A DNA stretch of 64,000 bases from Cristatella mucedo (Eukaryota > Bryozoa > Phylactolaemata > Cristatellidae): the NCBI GenBank assembly GCA_009760855.2, contig WPIO01000216.1:95001-159000 (forward strand). Reading direction: 5' to 3'. Below, one piece after another: positions 43,576-56,062 of the stretch. Made by a program: the position numbers and the translations under genes. The stretch's first letter is position 1. Every line of letters begins with the position of its first letter. Below the pieces are notes generated by a model. It was not told the DNA's origin, searched no databases, and saw nothing but the letters and a program-made list of their open reading frames with translations.

Positions 43576-44387
43576 ATTGTTTGGCTGGTCCATATAGATC
43601 ACGAATCGTATAATGATTAAGCATTTTGCAGTGCGTGATGTTTGCAAACCTTGCCAGTCTTTCAGTGGCAGTTAATGCACATATAAGAAGAGCCACAGTA
43701 CTTATGGGCTAGGTTTTAAAGGAAATAACGCATCCCTTTTCTCTGGCACAAGAGCTTGTCAGAACCCATCTACTCACTCAGTAAGCTCCTTGAATAGGCT
43801 TTCCTTCTTGAAATTGGCGGCCTGGCCGTTCAAAGTAAAGCTAGCTATCTCGCATCAGAAATCTCCCCGGCCTTATGCTACACAATGAAATAATGTGCAC
43901 ATGCTGTGAATTTGACGGAGCAATCGGCCGTCTGTCAGCTTGCCGTCTGCAGCTGCATTGACGACGATCCGATTGATGACGTTTCCTCGAACATGCCTTA
44001 TTTTGTCAGCAGTAAACAGTCCTTTAACCAGTCATTCTGACAGCCTGCATCATATCGAGCCACTGTTCCACAGCCAATCATCTGTTACTGCTGAACATTT
44101 ATATCTGCCTTGACATCTCCTTTTAGAAGACGCCCTCATTTCACGCCTGTCGTCGAGAGACTAGAAGGGGAGATATCAGCAACCAGAAAGTGGCAATCGT
44201 TACTCTTTGACCTATTATGAACTGGCACTACAAGCTGGGCCAAGCATGTTTTTGTGACTAATTTAGAATAATATATTCCCAATCCTAGCCTTCTCGTGTA
44301 GCGACACGGTGTTAAATGCCACTATACAAATGAATTATATTTGATTATATATATGCGTATGCGTATGTATGTAAGGTGTTTTCACAT
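43576..44387. other. Unassigned; possible SINE-B end at 44.31-44.35 kb
   Basis: GCCACTATACAAATGAATTATAT near 44315-44340 resembles the last bases of SINE-B, without a recognisable head. Otherwise no gene or repeat seen. Confidence 0.35.
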
Positions 44388-44919
44388 GTAACTCCAAAAA
44401 GTTATAAAGACTATGTGTGTGCTGTGCAGCAGAGTTTTGTATAGCCCACAAAAAGCCCAAATGGCTTTCGGTACACATTCGATAATCAAAAGACTTCATC
44501 TCATGCAAAAAGAGAAAGTGTGAAGCATTGCTGAGTCAGGAGAGCAGTTAAGGTTCTGGCTAGCATGAAAGTAGCAGCTCAGGACGGCTGGATAGAATTT
44601 GATACAGTCAGTAGTATAAAGTAATTGTCACAGCATAAGATTTGTGATTGTGAGCTCCACAGTCTGGGACCTGCAGAGCAAAAGCTTCTGTCGACAGCAA
44701 TCTTTGAGCAGGGGAATTGAACAGCTACTTTATTCTCCATACAGATCTTCAGGGCATGAGGTTTAAGCTGCTGCATGAGGTTGAAGGAGGTGTGAAGGAG
44801 CCATTTCGTGGAAGGTATTGTGTATCAGTGTGAGAACTTTGCTCTGTATCCGTTGATCAACCGGCAGCCATCCAAGCTTTTTCAGCAAAGAAGACACATG
44901 GCCAAACCTCTGGGATTTG

Positions 44920-44954
<35 letters not shown>

Positions 44955-46130
44955 ATAATAATAATAATGCACTTGATAAAGCACCTTCAGGGAACTGTAT
45001 ACCTTTCTAGCAGCTTTACATTAGCTGCAAAGGGAAATGCACTTGAATGGTGAGTAATATCTTTTGTAAACTATTCTTGCAGCATATTCAGCGTCAGCTG
45101 CAGTTGCATAGTAGCATTTTTGGTAACCCGGCCAAAAGGGAATTACAATAATTCAGTCAAAACTGAAATAATGAGCTTGTTAACATTTTAGCAAACCACC
45201 ATATAAGACAGTTCCTAATCTTGGATATGGATCGGACGAGATAGCGAGCTGTGAAAGCAATCTCCTTAACCCACCTTTTAAAATGTAGGCAGCCGTTAAA
45301 GACAGCACTTAAAATTCGAGCACAATGTAGTGGTCGCACTACATCATCACCTATTAGAAGAGCCGAGCCACCTAGTAAAGTCAAACGCTTGGGGATTCCG
45401 GTGAGCAACAGTTCAGTTTTTATAGCCGTTTACTTTAAGAAAATTTGCCAAAATCCTGGATCGAATATCTGCAAGGCAAGAATTCATTTAAACAGTCACT
45501 GCAGCAGATTCCCATGGTTTAAATGCCAAATACAGCTGAGTATTGTCAGCATAAAAATGATGGCCTATTCCATGGGTTCAAATTAATTTTCCAGGAGGTT
45601 TAGTATAAATAGAACAGCAAAGGACGGATGATGGATCCTTGAGAGACTCCCCATGTGACTAGTCTGTGGATGAGACCTGACTCCATACGGCCAGGATTAA
45701 GTAGGATTGACAAGCATGATTTGAACCATGCCACTGCCTCTGCGGCCAGACCAATCGTTGTTCTCAATCGTTCAAGTAGGATATCGTGATCAATAGTGCC
45801 AAAGAGAGCTGGTAGATCTAGCAGCACTGCGGTAGTGACACTCCTGTCATCAATGTTGCATATGATGTCATTATTACTAGGATGAGAGCAAACAGTGGAG
45901 TGCTAGAACTTAAATCCCGATTGATATTTTCTGAAATTTTATTCTTTTCAATGTGTACTACCAGCTGACTGGCAACAATTTGTGTATGAATCTCTGGCAA
46001 AAAAAGAAGAAGGATAATTGGGTAATAGTTTGCAAAGATCTCTGAATGTAATCCAGGCTTGTTTAACTATTGGTGCTACGACGCCCGATTTGAAAGACTG
46101 TATATGATTGCAAAGTTTGGTCTACTAAGT
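44388..46130 (-). mobile_element. LINE-B copy, decayed, with nested LINE-A tail
   Basis: On the minus strand it covers RT (from about 46130), the C-terminal part and a 3' UTR that ends near GTTACATGTGAAAACACC. Readable pieces are QIVASQLVVHIEKN (about 45970), LLDLPALFGTIDHDILLERL (45827-45770), GVSQGSIIRPLLFYLY (about 45650-45600) and RLTLLGGSALLIGDDVVRP (about 45390). The final piece is KIAVDRSFCSAGPRLWSSQ (about 44700). The FDTIDH motif is altered to FGTIDH. Several stops and shifts occur. A LINE-A tail interrupts it at 44922-45062. Confidence 0.85.
44922..45062 (-). mobile_element. LINE-A 3' end inserted in LINE-B, with 6-bp target duplication
   Basis: (CTA)n-(AAT)n, GCACTTGATAAAGCACCTTC, TACCTTTCTAGCAGCTTTAC and ATTAGCTGCAAAGGGAAATG are a reversed LINE-A terminus. 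TTTGTA at 44916-44921 recurs at 45063-45068. Outside these the LINE-B text is continuous (CTCTGGGATT ... CTATTCTTGCAGC). The tail array has partly changed from ATT to GTA units. Confidence 0.88.
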
Positions 46131-48034
46131 GCGCAACGTTTTACGTAAAAGAAGCAATGCTAAATTGCTCAGACATCCACTTCCTGCAAAATAGTGATGC
46201 AACTCGCACTGCTCAGACATTACTTTCAGGCTCTGGCAGTTCGGAACACGGCAGTTTGTGCATTTGTTAATTAAATCATTAGTTCTCAAAAACTGTTAAT
46301 TTAGTGTGAATTTGCTGGACTAGTATTTAATCTAGATTTAGTCGAGATTTCTTAGGGCGACACCCAGCTTCAGTAATGTGCTTTAGCATCAAAGCGCGAG
46401 TAAAAGGCAACACATTCCAAAATCAAGTTGCCTTTACTTTTACATTTGGCTGCCCTTCAATCGCTGACATCCAATTTTGAAACTTGCTTTGCTCCCTATC
46501 ACGGGGTTGGGGGCCAGCACAAAATGCTGTTATGAACATTAAGACTGCTAACAGAATGCATGCACATTGCTAGCCGTCATCTGCCATAGCACTAACTAGT
46601 ACCCATTCAGAAAAAGAGCATTAGTAGTCGGGATGGCAGCTTGCTTGGAGTCACTAGTGCATCTACCAAACTTCAGCAGTATCCGAGATCAAGAGTGAAG
46701 TAGAGAAGGTTGGTGGTCGTACCAAATTTATTGCCGAGGAGATTTGTGATGACATGACTCATGCAGCATTGCTAGCTTGTATTTAAGGTCTTCACTCAGA
46801 TGCAGGCAGTTGTAGTAGACTCCGATGCCAAACAGAGTCGATAAGTGGTTCCTGCCCTTCCTGACCCTATCACCTCCACACAATGCCCTTCGCAACCTAC
46901 CGTGCTGTACCGTGCCCCTCTCAAACTTTACCCTGCCAATCGCGGTCCACCATCCTATTTCTACATCCCCTAGCAAGCGTCACCTGCCCTTACATGCCTA
47001 GCCCTGCTCTCAGTCATTATTTGCAGTGCTCTTGCTTTCTCTGGCCTTTCCTGCTTTGCTGTGCCTTGAAATAGTTGATTAAAATAATTGTAATGAAATA
47101 ATGATTGCAATAATAATATATACGCTTTGTGTATGGGCCCTTAAAATGTCTCAATTTTTACTTAGATGATTTGCAACTTACTGCATAATAAGCCATAACC
47201 AGTTGATAATGAAAAGCAAGGTAAATATGCAAATAATGCAAATAAGAGATTGCATACAATCATCAAGCAACAATAGAATGCCAAAAGACATAGGCGATTC
47301 ACTCTCGGTCGCGGACAGATCTCTGCGTTAGCGCAACCCTACAAGTGCTGCTTATTGTCATCACTCGGGTTATAGCGAGTGAGCTACATGTTTGAGGTCA
47401 CGGAGCTAAGCACAATGTGCTCTGGCTGGTAATCTGACATAGGGAGCTCACGTGCGGCTCAGTCAACATTCACTCGATCGTTCGCAGGCAAAAAACTACA
47501 GAAGAAAAGGAAGGTCTTCTGGAACACTATACAAAATAGGTTGGTTATGTGCTTAGTCATGGCATGCAGAGTTTAGTTAACGAACAAACACACGAACAGA
47601 TGATTCCTCAAAGGCTCTTAAGGCAGTGCATATCAGCTAAGCCAGCTTTTTTCTTAGTTTCAAGTCATGCAGTGACGTCTTTTACTTGGTAGTGAGCTCT
47701 GAGCTTTGAGAGACTGGGAAGTAAAGGGACACACCTAGGGATTCGAAGTTTATAAGTTTATAAGTAATCGATCAAGCAATATGGCTGGAGGCATGAACTA
47801 AAACAAGCTGATATAGTTTAGCAGGAGCTACATAATACAGAGGAATGATATGGAGAAAGACAAATATTGAAGTTGGTAGGCTTCTTGATAGTTTGATTAT
47901 GATGTCTGTTGAATCATAGGGAAATATTGTGGCTGTGACAGTTATAGAAAACATTCTCAGTTTCTTTGTTTTGCACTAGCAGTATCCAACTGCAATAGCA
48001 GGAAGCTCTACTTGAAGTGACTTAAAGCAGTCTA
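46131..48034. other. Unassigned sequence; C-rich stretch near 46.88-47.05 kb
   Basis: Frames stay under 85 codons. The C/T-rich patch (CCTGCCAATCGCGGTCCACC and neighbours) gives a short proline-rich frame without a domain. No gene seen. Confidence 0.45.
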
Positions 48035-48440
48035 TTCGGCTACTGCTGCTGCTACAACTGCTACTGGTACTTGAACTGCTTCTGCTACTCCTACTACTAC
48101 TACTACTGCTACTGCTACTGCTACTGCTGCTGCCATTGTCACTGCCCCACCCCTGCCTTTGTCACTGGCACTGCTAATGCTGTGACTGATACTTCTTCTG
48201 CTGCTACTTACAACTACTGCCGCACTGCTGCTGCTGCTGCTACTGCACCAGCTGGTTCTAGTGCTGCTCCTACTACTTCTGCTGCCACTATTTTTGATGT
48301 CACTTTGTGGCTGCTGGTACTGATGCTGCAGTGTGCCAATACTACTACTGTGCTACTGCTGCTACTACTACTGCCACTGCTGCTGCTTCTGTGGTTGCTG
48401 TTGCTGATACCGATACTGCTGTGGCTGCTGTTGAAGCTAC
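48035..48440. repeat. Degenerate (CTG/CTA)n trinucleotide tract, ~400 bp
   Basis: Nearly every third base keeps a CTN/TGC/TAC rhythm (TACTGCTGCTGCTACAACTG, CTACTACTACTACTGCTACT), with short non-repeat interruptions such as CCACCCCTGCCTTTGTC. Because the period is 3, frames on both strands stay open (125 and 104 codons) and give Ser-, Ala-, Tyr/Cys- or Leu-rich proteins. No flanking exon signal supports coding. Confidence 0.85.
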
Positions 48441-49289
48441 TCAAGTGACCAGGAAAAGAAGATCTGGCATGGGCGAAGTGATGAAGCTTATGGAAAAACT
48501 TCGGGCAGTAGCCAGCCTGGCATCTCACTGTAGTGGAAGTGCAGCCCAGCCTAGTGGCTATATTTGAATATCGATCAGAACTCCTTTTCCCACTGCCTAC
48601 TGGCTAGTGCATGCTGTGAGGACAGAAAGTTGCCGGCCATCGTATGCACTAAGTCGATCCGATATGCAATGAGAGCGCTATGCATCACTTGAGGTCCTCG
48701 TGACAAAAGTCACGAACCTCCACTAAAGTTTGACCTGTCATCTTGGATCCTTCGGTCATCAATTGCATTGCCACCCTTTCGAGAGAGCTCAAGCAGAGCC
48801 CATCCCTGAGCTGACAGCAAGCCTCGATATGGGCCTCATGCTCCTTTGCTACTGAGCTTTGCAAGCCGGCATCATCGGCAACTGGCTCACGGTCGCAGGT
48901 ATGTCTAGCAAGTGCCCAGAAAATGACGGTGAGCCACTGACATCCACTTGTTAAACTCAAATATACGATTCATGAGGATAAGCTAACAATACATTTTAAC
49001 AAGCCGAAATGGTCGGAATGCATCGTCCGAATGGCAGGCTCTGGATGTAAGCAACTGGAAAGTTCAACCACATCGACTGCCAGCACAACCACCTTGCATG
49101 GCTACCCCTACCCACTCACATCGCTGCACACCACTCACTTGTGACATTAGAGTACTTGGCTTGCGAGGAGGAGGGGTTGGAATTTTTTTGGTAGTGCAGT
49201 TTTTGAATGCTAGACAGGCTAGATATTCTTAAAGATCATATGAGGTTCCTGAATCCCTGTTCCAGGGTAATTTGATGTTCCCGGGTCTC
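48441..49289. other. Unassigned sequence
   Basis: A 91-codon minus-strand frame (48685-48960) starts with a non-ATG codon and has no domain. Nothing else seen. Confidence 0.4.
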
Positions 49290-49440
49290 TTCAGAAGGTA
49301 AGGTGCTTGCTCTTCACCACCCAGATCGCAGGCTGAGTCCTGTAGTGGGCGATCCTTTATTGCCCACTTCAAGCCGCGGTGGTAGCCGTAAAGGCTCATC
49401 TGTTACTATTCAAATGAGGCTATTAAATCAGCTAACATTT
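49290..49440 (+). mobile_element. SINE-A copy, partly decayed
   Basis: AAGGTAAGGTGCTTGCTCTT head, CAGGCTGAGTCCTGTAGTGG in place of the B box (GGTTCGAATCC lost), GCGATCCTTTATTGCCCAC body, TAGCCGTAAAGGCTCATCTG, and GGCTATTAAATCAGCTAAC tail. Confidence 0.75.
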
Positions 49441-50634
49441 AAATGTCTTAGTCTTAATCTACCAGATGTTCTCTGAGCTTCAAAATAGTAAATTGAACTC
49501 GAGACTTATATCTGTTTAGGAGTGGTTTGCTGTTGCTGATGTTCAATGTATGCAGCCCACAATGACGGTTGAACGGAAGTATTCTATGCTAAGGAGTTAG
49601 AGCTGCTATAATAAGGAGTAGGGACTCTTTCCAGCTGCCGTGCTTTGTTGCCATTGCCGTATCTGCCTACACTGATGCTGCACCTATGACTTGAGCTTTG
49701 ATGCACGGTTAGCTTCGTTGGTGACTGTCGATGATTGGGCTGTGCGTTTGGCTGCATGACTTCATTACAGATGTCCCGACAGTACGTTAATACTTTTAAT
49801 GTCAGAAGTAGTGGCTAATTGGTGATAGTCCTAAGCATTTGTCGTGGTCTGGTATAATTGCTTCTGAAAATTTTGGTGAGGAAATCCTGGAAAATCATCT
49901 GCAAGATTTTCACAAAGTGGAATGTGCTTATGTAAATTTAAGCTGGTTGCAGGTCAGTGCTGTGCTGAACTTGATTCAATTGTGAACTTGCTTACTCCAA
50001 CAGCTTTGGGATTATAAATTGCTGCATGTGCGCATATGTTCGAGTCGTGTCGTAAGCCAGTAATAGCTGTATTGCCTCTGGGTGAATATATACGATGTTC
50101 GCACTATTTTTTAGCCAAGGACTGCTGCTCTGTTAGAGGACAAGCTGTTTTAGATTAAATTAAAAACCACCGCTAAGAACAAATATGGCTTTTGAGTCGA
50201 GTTGTTTGGTCTTTTAACACGAAGTGCTTGCTAGCTACAGTTTTATGGGTGTTAAGCTTGTACTGCCATTATGCCGTGAATATCAAGCAAGCAGCAAGCA
50301 GGCTTGGCTTCAGCCTGGGTCGTCAACGATGACCTTTCACACGTACTTGGAATCACTCGCGTGATTCGGCGCCTTTGTTGTTTCCTGCTACTAGCGATGT
50401 AGATGTGTGCGACTACAGGACTAGCTGATATGAGATTTAAACTTTATAATGCTTCATTTGGAAAGCAGCTTCAAAACTGGTCCTTGCATTTAATCTATGT
50501 CCAGAATAATGAGCTGCTTACTACGACGTCTAACAAGCTCCCTAGTTCAGTCTGGACTGCATCACTGTTATTCAGTTTTTGATTGGCTAACATAACAAGT
50601 AAAAAGTAATTGAGTTCCTACAGGTCGTGATAAA
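49441..50634. other. Unassigned sequence, no gene seen
   Basis: No frame of 60 codons or more and no member of the repeat families recognised. Confidence 0.5.
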
Positions 50635-51215
50635 TTTGGCAGCAATATTGGACAGAAAATCCAAGAGGCAAAGCTAAGTATCGTCTTTGCTGAAGGAGCT
50701 GTGACGGCGGCTGTTCGATAAATAAATCTAGAGAAAAAATTGGCACGCGTTGGTCACCATGACTGCTTGGCTTCTTCATGCCTAGCCGCACCAGTGTCGG
50801 CCGCCATCTTGTTCTCAGCTGCACAAAAAATTACACTCTAGCTGTTACGTCAATTTGCTTAAAGGATATGGATTGCGAAATCTTTTGCCTTGCATATCTA
50901 AGGAAGTCAAACTTACTTCCACGATTCCTACGCTCCTAACTACTTCTCTCTTGCTGATTCTCTTCAACTGCCGACCGCTGAACATCGTTCCCAGCAGTTT
51001 CGAGGTGTTACTTTGACCCTAATCACGTCTTGGATGCTCTCCCGACTCAGGTATGCTACTCACTTTCTCTTTGTGGAGTGATATTTAGTCTGCTGGTAAT
51101 AGAATGGGCACAGAAAGCCGCGTAGCTGATGAATAAGGTTTAGAAAGACTCCCCAGAAAACACCCACCTAGCCTGTTTGGCAAGGTGGACTTACTAGCCG
51201 AACAAATTTTGCATA
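50635..51215 (+). mobile_element. LINE-B remnant, strongly decayed 3' part
   Basis: AAGTATCGTCTTTGCTGAAG then GAGCTGTGACGGC gives a VSSLLKEL-like piece matching VSPLLKELRW of the 13-kb copy. Near 51010-51090 GGATGCTCTCCCGACTCAGG, TATGCTACTCACTTTCTCTT and the trailing TGGGCACAGAAAGCCGC follow the 3' UTR of the 31-kb copy (CTCTCCCGACTCAGC ... GAATGCGTACCGAAGGC). The element ends with AAAACACCCACCTAGCC and no TACATTA tail. A CAAGATGGCGGCCGACAC word lies inside on the minus strand at about 50796-50813. Confidence 0.65.
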
Positions 51216-54200
51216 CACTTTATGATCTCTCTATTCCTCCCTGTGGCAAACGAGAATAAACCTAGATTTTTCCATACCTATTCTCCGAGTCTCAAGCCAA
51301 GTACGCGCTTGCTGCACTTGGTTTTGTGCTTTGCATGCATTCGGGCATGGCCGTGGAGGGACACTGGCCACACTAAAGCTGAAGCTGGCGCACTTCTTAA
51401 GTTGAGCAAATACAGGTTCAGCTGCAGAAGCTCGGCTTTATTGTCTTATCCCAAATTAAATAGAAACGTGACGCCGGACGGGAGTAGGAAGTTATGCAAA
51501 TAAGGGCAGTCACTCGGTTAACTGAAGAGGGAGGGTATGGGTGCACATGCCTCCCTCTCGCCGAAGTGATATTTAGTGACGAAATATTGGGTAGGTGTTT
51601 CCAAGCTACTCGTCGGGATGACACTCTGTTCTGGGCATTTGGGGGAAAACAGGTGCACTAATGCGAGCCGTCATCTTTTCGCCCGCCCCCTGCTTGGAGA
51701 ACCACATTGTGCTTAACAGCAGAGGTCGCATGTACCCATGAGTGCCGGCGGTCATGACCTAGCCCTAATTTCTGGCGCTTTGTCAAAAACCCCAGTGTGG
51801 CGTATGGGCATGCTTAAGTTGAGGGGCTTTTATCGGTATTATCGATGGCGATTCTAGCCTTCACAGACAAGAACACGCTTCGCCAATCGGGTTTTTCCTC
51901 GCCAACACACTTTTGATGATGGCGAACTTGAAAGTTGCTGATGAAGAGCTTTTATTTCTGGCTTTAGGAGAAGTTCAAGGGGCAGTCGGAGGTCGGAGTT
52001 CAAACATCGTGCGGGCTGCAGTGCAAGTTGCAAGTGCAAGTAAGATTACCGCGATGCTACTGCTGCCGGTGCAAATTATGTTAGCCTAATCGATCGAGCA
52101 ATTACTTGCCCAGGCTGCCCCTCGTTTTGGCGGTAGTTCTAAGCAGCCCAACACTGCTCGACATTAGGCTAATTGTCTGAGATCGCTCAAGCAAATTGTG
52201 ACGTATTGTGACCTTGAATGGAGAGCGATCGAATAGACGTACTACGAGCCACGAACAAGACCCTAATTCACCTGTCGATGCATGCACACAGCGGACAGAG
52301 TTGATGTGCAGCACTTGGAAGCTCGGCATCAGTCCCCATTGTGGTCTTCTTTTTCTTAGACTATTATGCCCAATCTGTCTTCTGTAAATTCAATGGACAG
52401 AGTTTTAAAGAAGATCAGAAACATATATTGTCATCAGCGAGCAGCATGGTTCAGCAGAAAAGGGGCTTTGGAGCTGGGCTTTAAAGCTTCACTGCCTTCG
52501 CTTTCTTCTAAAAATGACATACCTAGCAGTTGCCAGTCGACAAAGCGGACGAACCGTCTTGGCCTATCTCGCCAGAAAACTTTCTGTCCTCCGTTTTCTC
52601 ATTTTATCGCCACGCCCAACCTGACGGTGCACCTCTGTCCAAGTAATCTTTTCAGCTGCTAATAGTTTGTTTCTCATCAGAGCTTGAATTTCGCTTGACT
52701 TTCTATATCTCATAGCAACGGCAATGCTTCTGGTGAAGTGAAAGCCCTCCGATGAGACTGGAGAAATATTTTGCCCAAAGTGCCGTATGTCAGAGTTCCT
52801 AAGCAACTTGGTTAAGGTGATCAGCTTAGCTGTGCTGTTGAGTGCCGAGCCACAAGATCACAGACTGTACTTTGGGCAGTATCTGTCTGATGAGGTTTGC
52901 TGAGTAAAGGCAAATCTGCTAAGCTGCGACTTATTGGCTATTTTTGATAGCTCAGAAGTCATAATTTTATTAGGTCTATTCTGGAACCCCTAGAACGAAA
53001 TTCAACAGCTTTGCTTACACGTGAAGCTACTTTCACCACTAATAACTTTATATGAAAACATCGAGCTTAGTATTGTTGCAAACATGACAAGACTATTTTT
53101 TTGCCCTGCAATCGCAGCTTAATTCAAGCTAAAGTAGTATGCAGGCATGCAGCAGCAGTTTAGTTGCACGGAGACCAGGTATATCCAGCAAACGGCAGTA
53201 GTCGCCGATCTCACAATACCCTTTGCCTGAACACAGAAGCGTTGTTCTTGTGAAACGACAGGTAATATACATTCGCTTAAGCCAATATTGACAAGGGAAA
53301 ACGCTAGAAGTGAATAAAAAAGGTGGAATCCGTTTCCGGTATGCTCGTGGCTAACTCTTTGAGTCATCATGTGCTAGTGTTTTTGTTCGCGATTATATCG
53401 TAAGCACTGTGCTCGAGACATGACTTTCTATTTTTGATCGATAATGACTCGTATTACTACAGCGTTGAAGGCCAGAAGGCGGAAAAAGCTTCCTGCTTTG
53501 ACACACCCGATAATTACAAAAAATTACTTGCTAAATATTTTGCAAATTGTGTAGCTTTGTTTTACCGAAATTTGGTGAATTGGCGAAAATCATGGGCCCA
53601 ACCTCGGATGAATTCTGATGAAGACTCATCCCAATAGCTCTAAGCGTATCATAAGAAGCCGAGCAGTGACCCGCTGCACATAGACGTGTTATTTGAGTGT
53701 CGTTGCAGTGACGTCACGTGAGAAGGAAAATGTAGAAATATGTAACATTAACGACCCGCCTAAGCAAAAGTATATCGAGAGTAATTTTGAGCTGATGCTT
53801 GAGATGCAATTACGGCGGCAGGATTTAACGACAAAAACGCAAACACAGATTAGGTCAACGCTCGAAAGATATCCAATGTAGAACATGTAAAGGTTATAGC
53901 TCAGACTCCGTGAGGTGGAGTCGGAATACGGCATTTGAAGTAAGGGTTACATGGTCGAGTGAGGAAATAGTTGCTGATAAACTGCAGATGCTTGATACCA
54001 AGCCTCGACTAAAAATGTGCCTTGCGAAGTTGTCGCTTTTCCCGAAATGGTTTAGCTCCTTTTGAGCCTGCGATTGTTGCCATAGCTTGCTGAGACACGG
54101 ATACTTCGCGAAATGCTGAGGTCGTGGATTGCAGCTTTCATGCGGGTTGAGCGGCTTTATTCTATTGCAAGCCTACTTTCTGCCGGTAGCTGCTCTACAA

Positions 54201-55486
54201 GTCACCCAACTGCTGCTACCTATCTGTACGTGCTCGAGAACGATCGTCATCGTCGGCACAGTTGCTCAGCTCGGGCGTTAATAGTGCTACTCACCTCGCT
54301 GGCCGCACTCTGCTCGATGATGTCGCAAGAGACTTTGCTCGTCACTTTCATCCTTTCCGCATCTTTTCCGACCCCTTTGCTTTCGCTGCGTCGTCGCCGG
54401 AAGATTCTTCTTTTGCTAGCTCAGCGTAATGTCCATGTGCATTCTTCTGCCGGAAATCTATGCACAGCGGATATTGACTTGCACATCCTTGCAGGGTATA
54501 ATGGCTTCCAATAGCTGTCCGTGCTCCTTGACCGTCAGCGTAAGTGCGCGCATCTATGCTGCACTTACCAGTCGCTTGCCAAGGCGTAAGAATCGCGGCT
54601 CCATAAATATTTGCTGCATGCTAATAAGGGCTAGCTCTACTAAAACTGCCGCATTTTTTGGCTGATTGTGTTCACACAGAAGAGGCTAAACCGTGTTAGG
54701 AACACTTCAAAGACGGCTGGAGCAGATTCAGTTTCTCTTAACCCAAATCTAAACAATCCAAAAAGTTGGCTAGGCCCTCGAGAAATGCATTGCGGTCACT
54801 GGCGGCGCAGTCCCTTCAGGTAAATTTGAGCCACACCTGAACCTGTATGAGCCTCCTCAGCAGCGCGGTAGCCGTCGGAATTGGACTTTCCGGGTCGGGA
54901 TATTCCTGGGCGAAGAGTGGTTTCTGTTAAGCGTCTTCCCTCTCGTATTCCACGGGGGACAGGGGGCTCGGCAAGCTGCCCCTTCGCCAACTACCTACGG
55001 CCATCATCAAAAAACAAGGTGTCGTTTGCTGTCCTGCGTTCTAGAGGCAACGCAAAGGGAATCGGCGAAGGTGTAGCCATCTTTTAAAAGCTTGCCGGCT
55101 GCTAAACAACGATGGACAATGCAATACTTCGCGGCTGGCAGAGGCCTGAGTGTGCAGGTGTCCAAGCGCTACTGGCTACCGGCCCTGACCTGGCTCCTCA
55201 ACGTCCAGGAGGCGGACTCAGCAATCAATCGAGTTCGAGTATTGTTCTCAACACTACATTTTCACCGCCAAACTTTCTTGTTGAATGTTTTAGCAGCGGT
55301 TGTGCCAGGAAGGGCGGGGCTCTTCCGAGCTTGAAACGTGGGCAGCATTACCGAATTTCTGCCATCTCGCCACGAGTTTTCACTGTTCACGGTCAGCCAA
55401 ACTTGATCGGCGGAAATGCGTTTTTACGAATGTTGATAGTGAAACTACTGTCGCCATTTCCCCGCCCACGGGCAAGTTACTCAACC
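51216..55486. other. Longest stretch without a recognised element
   Basis: Over 4.2 kb I see no LINE, SINE or LTR copy of the window's families. Frames reach 133 codons (54113-54514, annotated separately), 98 codons (52366-52662) and 148 codons (55112-55558, overlapping a LINE-B end). No splice-supported gene can be built by eye. If a host gene with long introns crosses the window, small exons could hide here. Confidence 0.35.
54113..54514 (+). CDS. Unrecognised 133-codon open frame
   Basis: It starts at a true ATG in the context CGAAATGCTG. It opens MLRSWIAAFMRVERLYSIAS and has a hydrophobic stretch ALIVLLTSLAALCSMM near residues 55-70, a basic LRRRRK cluster near residue 92, and no known domain. 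A second frame (54429-54665) overlaps its end. There is no splice or promoter evidence, so chance is the more likely explanation. Confidence 0.12.
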   Translation: MLRSWIAAFMRVERLYSIASLLSAGSCSTSHPTAATYLYVLENDRHRRHSCSARALIVLLTSLAALCSMMSQETLLVTFILSASFPTPLLSLRRRRKILLLLAQRNVHVHSSAGNLCTADIDLHILAGYNGFQ

Positions 55487-56062
55487 TATGTATCTCCGTC
55501 AGTAACTCCACAAAGTAATAAAGACCAAGTGGGTGTAACGCAGCTGAGTTTTGCATAGCGCACTCACAGCCTAAGCGGCTTTTGGTACGCATTCGGTAGC
55601 CAACAGACTTCGTCTCACGCAACAAAGAAGTGAAAGTGGGAAGCACAGCAGAGTTAGGAGAGCAGTTGAGGTAGTGAGTAGCATAGAAGAAGCAGTTCAG
55701 GACCGCTGAAAAAAATGTGCCATAGTCGTCAGTTGGAGAGTAGATGTCGTTGCGTAAGAATTGTGGAAGCGAGTTCCACAGTCTAGGACCTGCAGAGCTA
55801 AAGCTTCTGTCGCCAACTGTCTTTAAGCGGAGGAATGGGACAGCTAATTTATTGTCCACACAGGACCTGAGGGCGCGAACAGGCTGAAAATGATGCAGCA
55901 GTTCAGCTAGGTATGAAGGAGCCAAGCCGTGGCGGGCCTTGTGGGTCAGCGTAAGAACTTTGTTCTGTATCCTTTGCTCAACCGGCAACCATCCTAGCTC
56001 TTTCAGCAGAGGTGACACGTGCTCAAACCGCTGGGACTTGAAGACCAGCCTTGCAGCCATAC
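55487..56062 (-). mobile_element. LINE-B 3' part with one long open frame
   Basis: The minus-strand insertion starts at about 56062 and ends near 55487 (GGAGATACATAGG), with the TACATTA tail reduced to one unit. The coding part reads AARLVFKSQRFEHVSPLLKE, LGWLPVEQRIQNKVLTLTH, ARHGLAPSYLAELLHHFQP, VGDRSFSSAGPRLWNSLPQF and ETKSVGYRMRTKSRLGCECA, a single unbroken frame from 56060 to beyond the element. Compared with the 13-kb copy it needs no frame correction, so it shows the true C-terminal sequence of the family. The RT catalytic region is missing because of 5' truncation. Confidence 0.92.

Noticed and set aside
48071-48448. 125-codon frame rich in Tyr, Cys, Ala and Leu
   Set aside because: It follows the trinucleotide period of the CTG/CTA tract, and the antisense frame is open as well.
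55112-55558. 148-codon plus-strand frame
   Set aside because: It runs antisense into the LINE-B copy at 55487-56062, its first codon is doubtful, and it overlaps two other frames.
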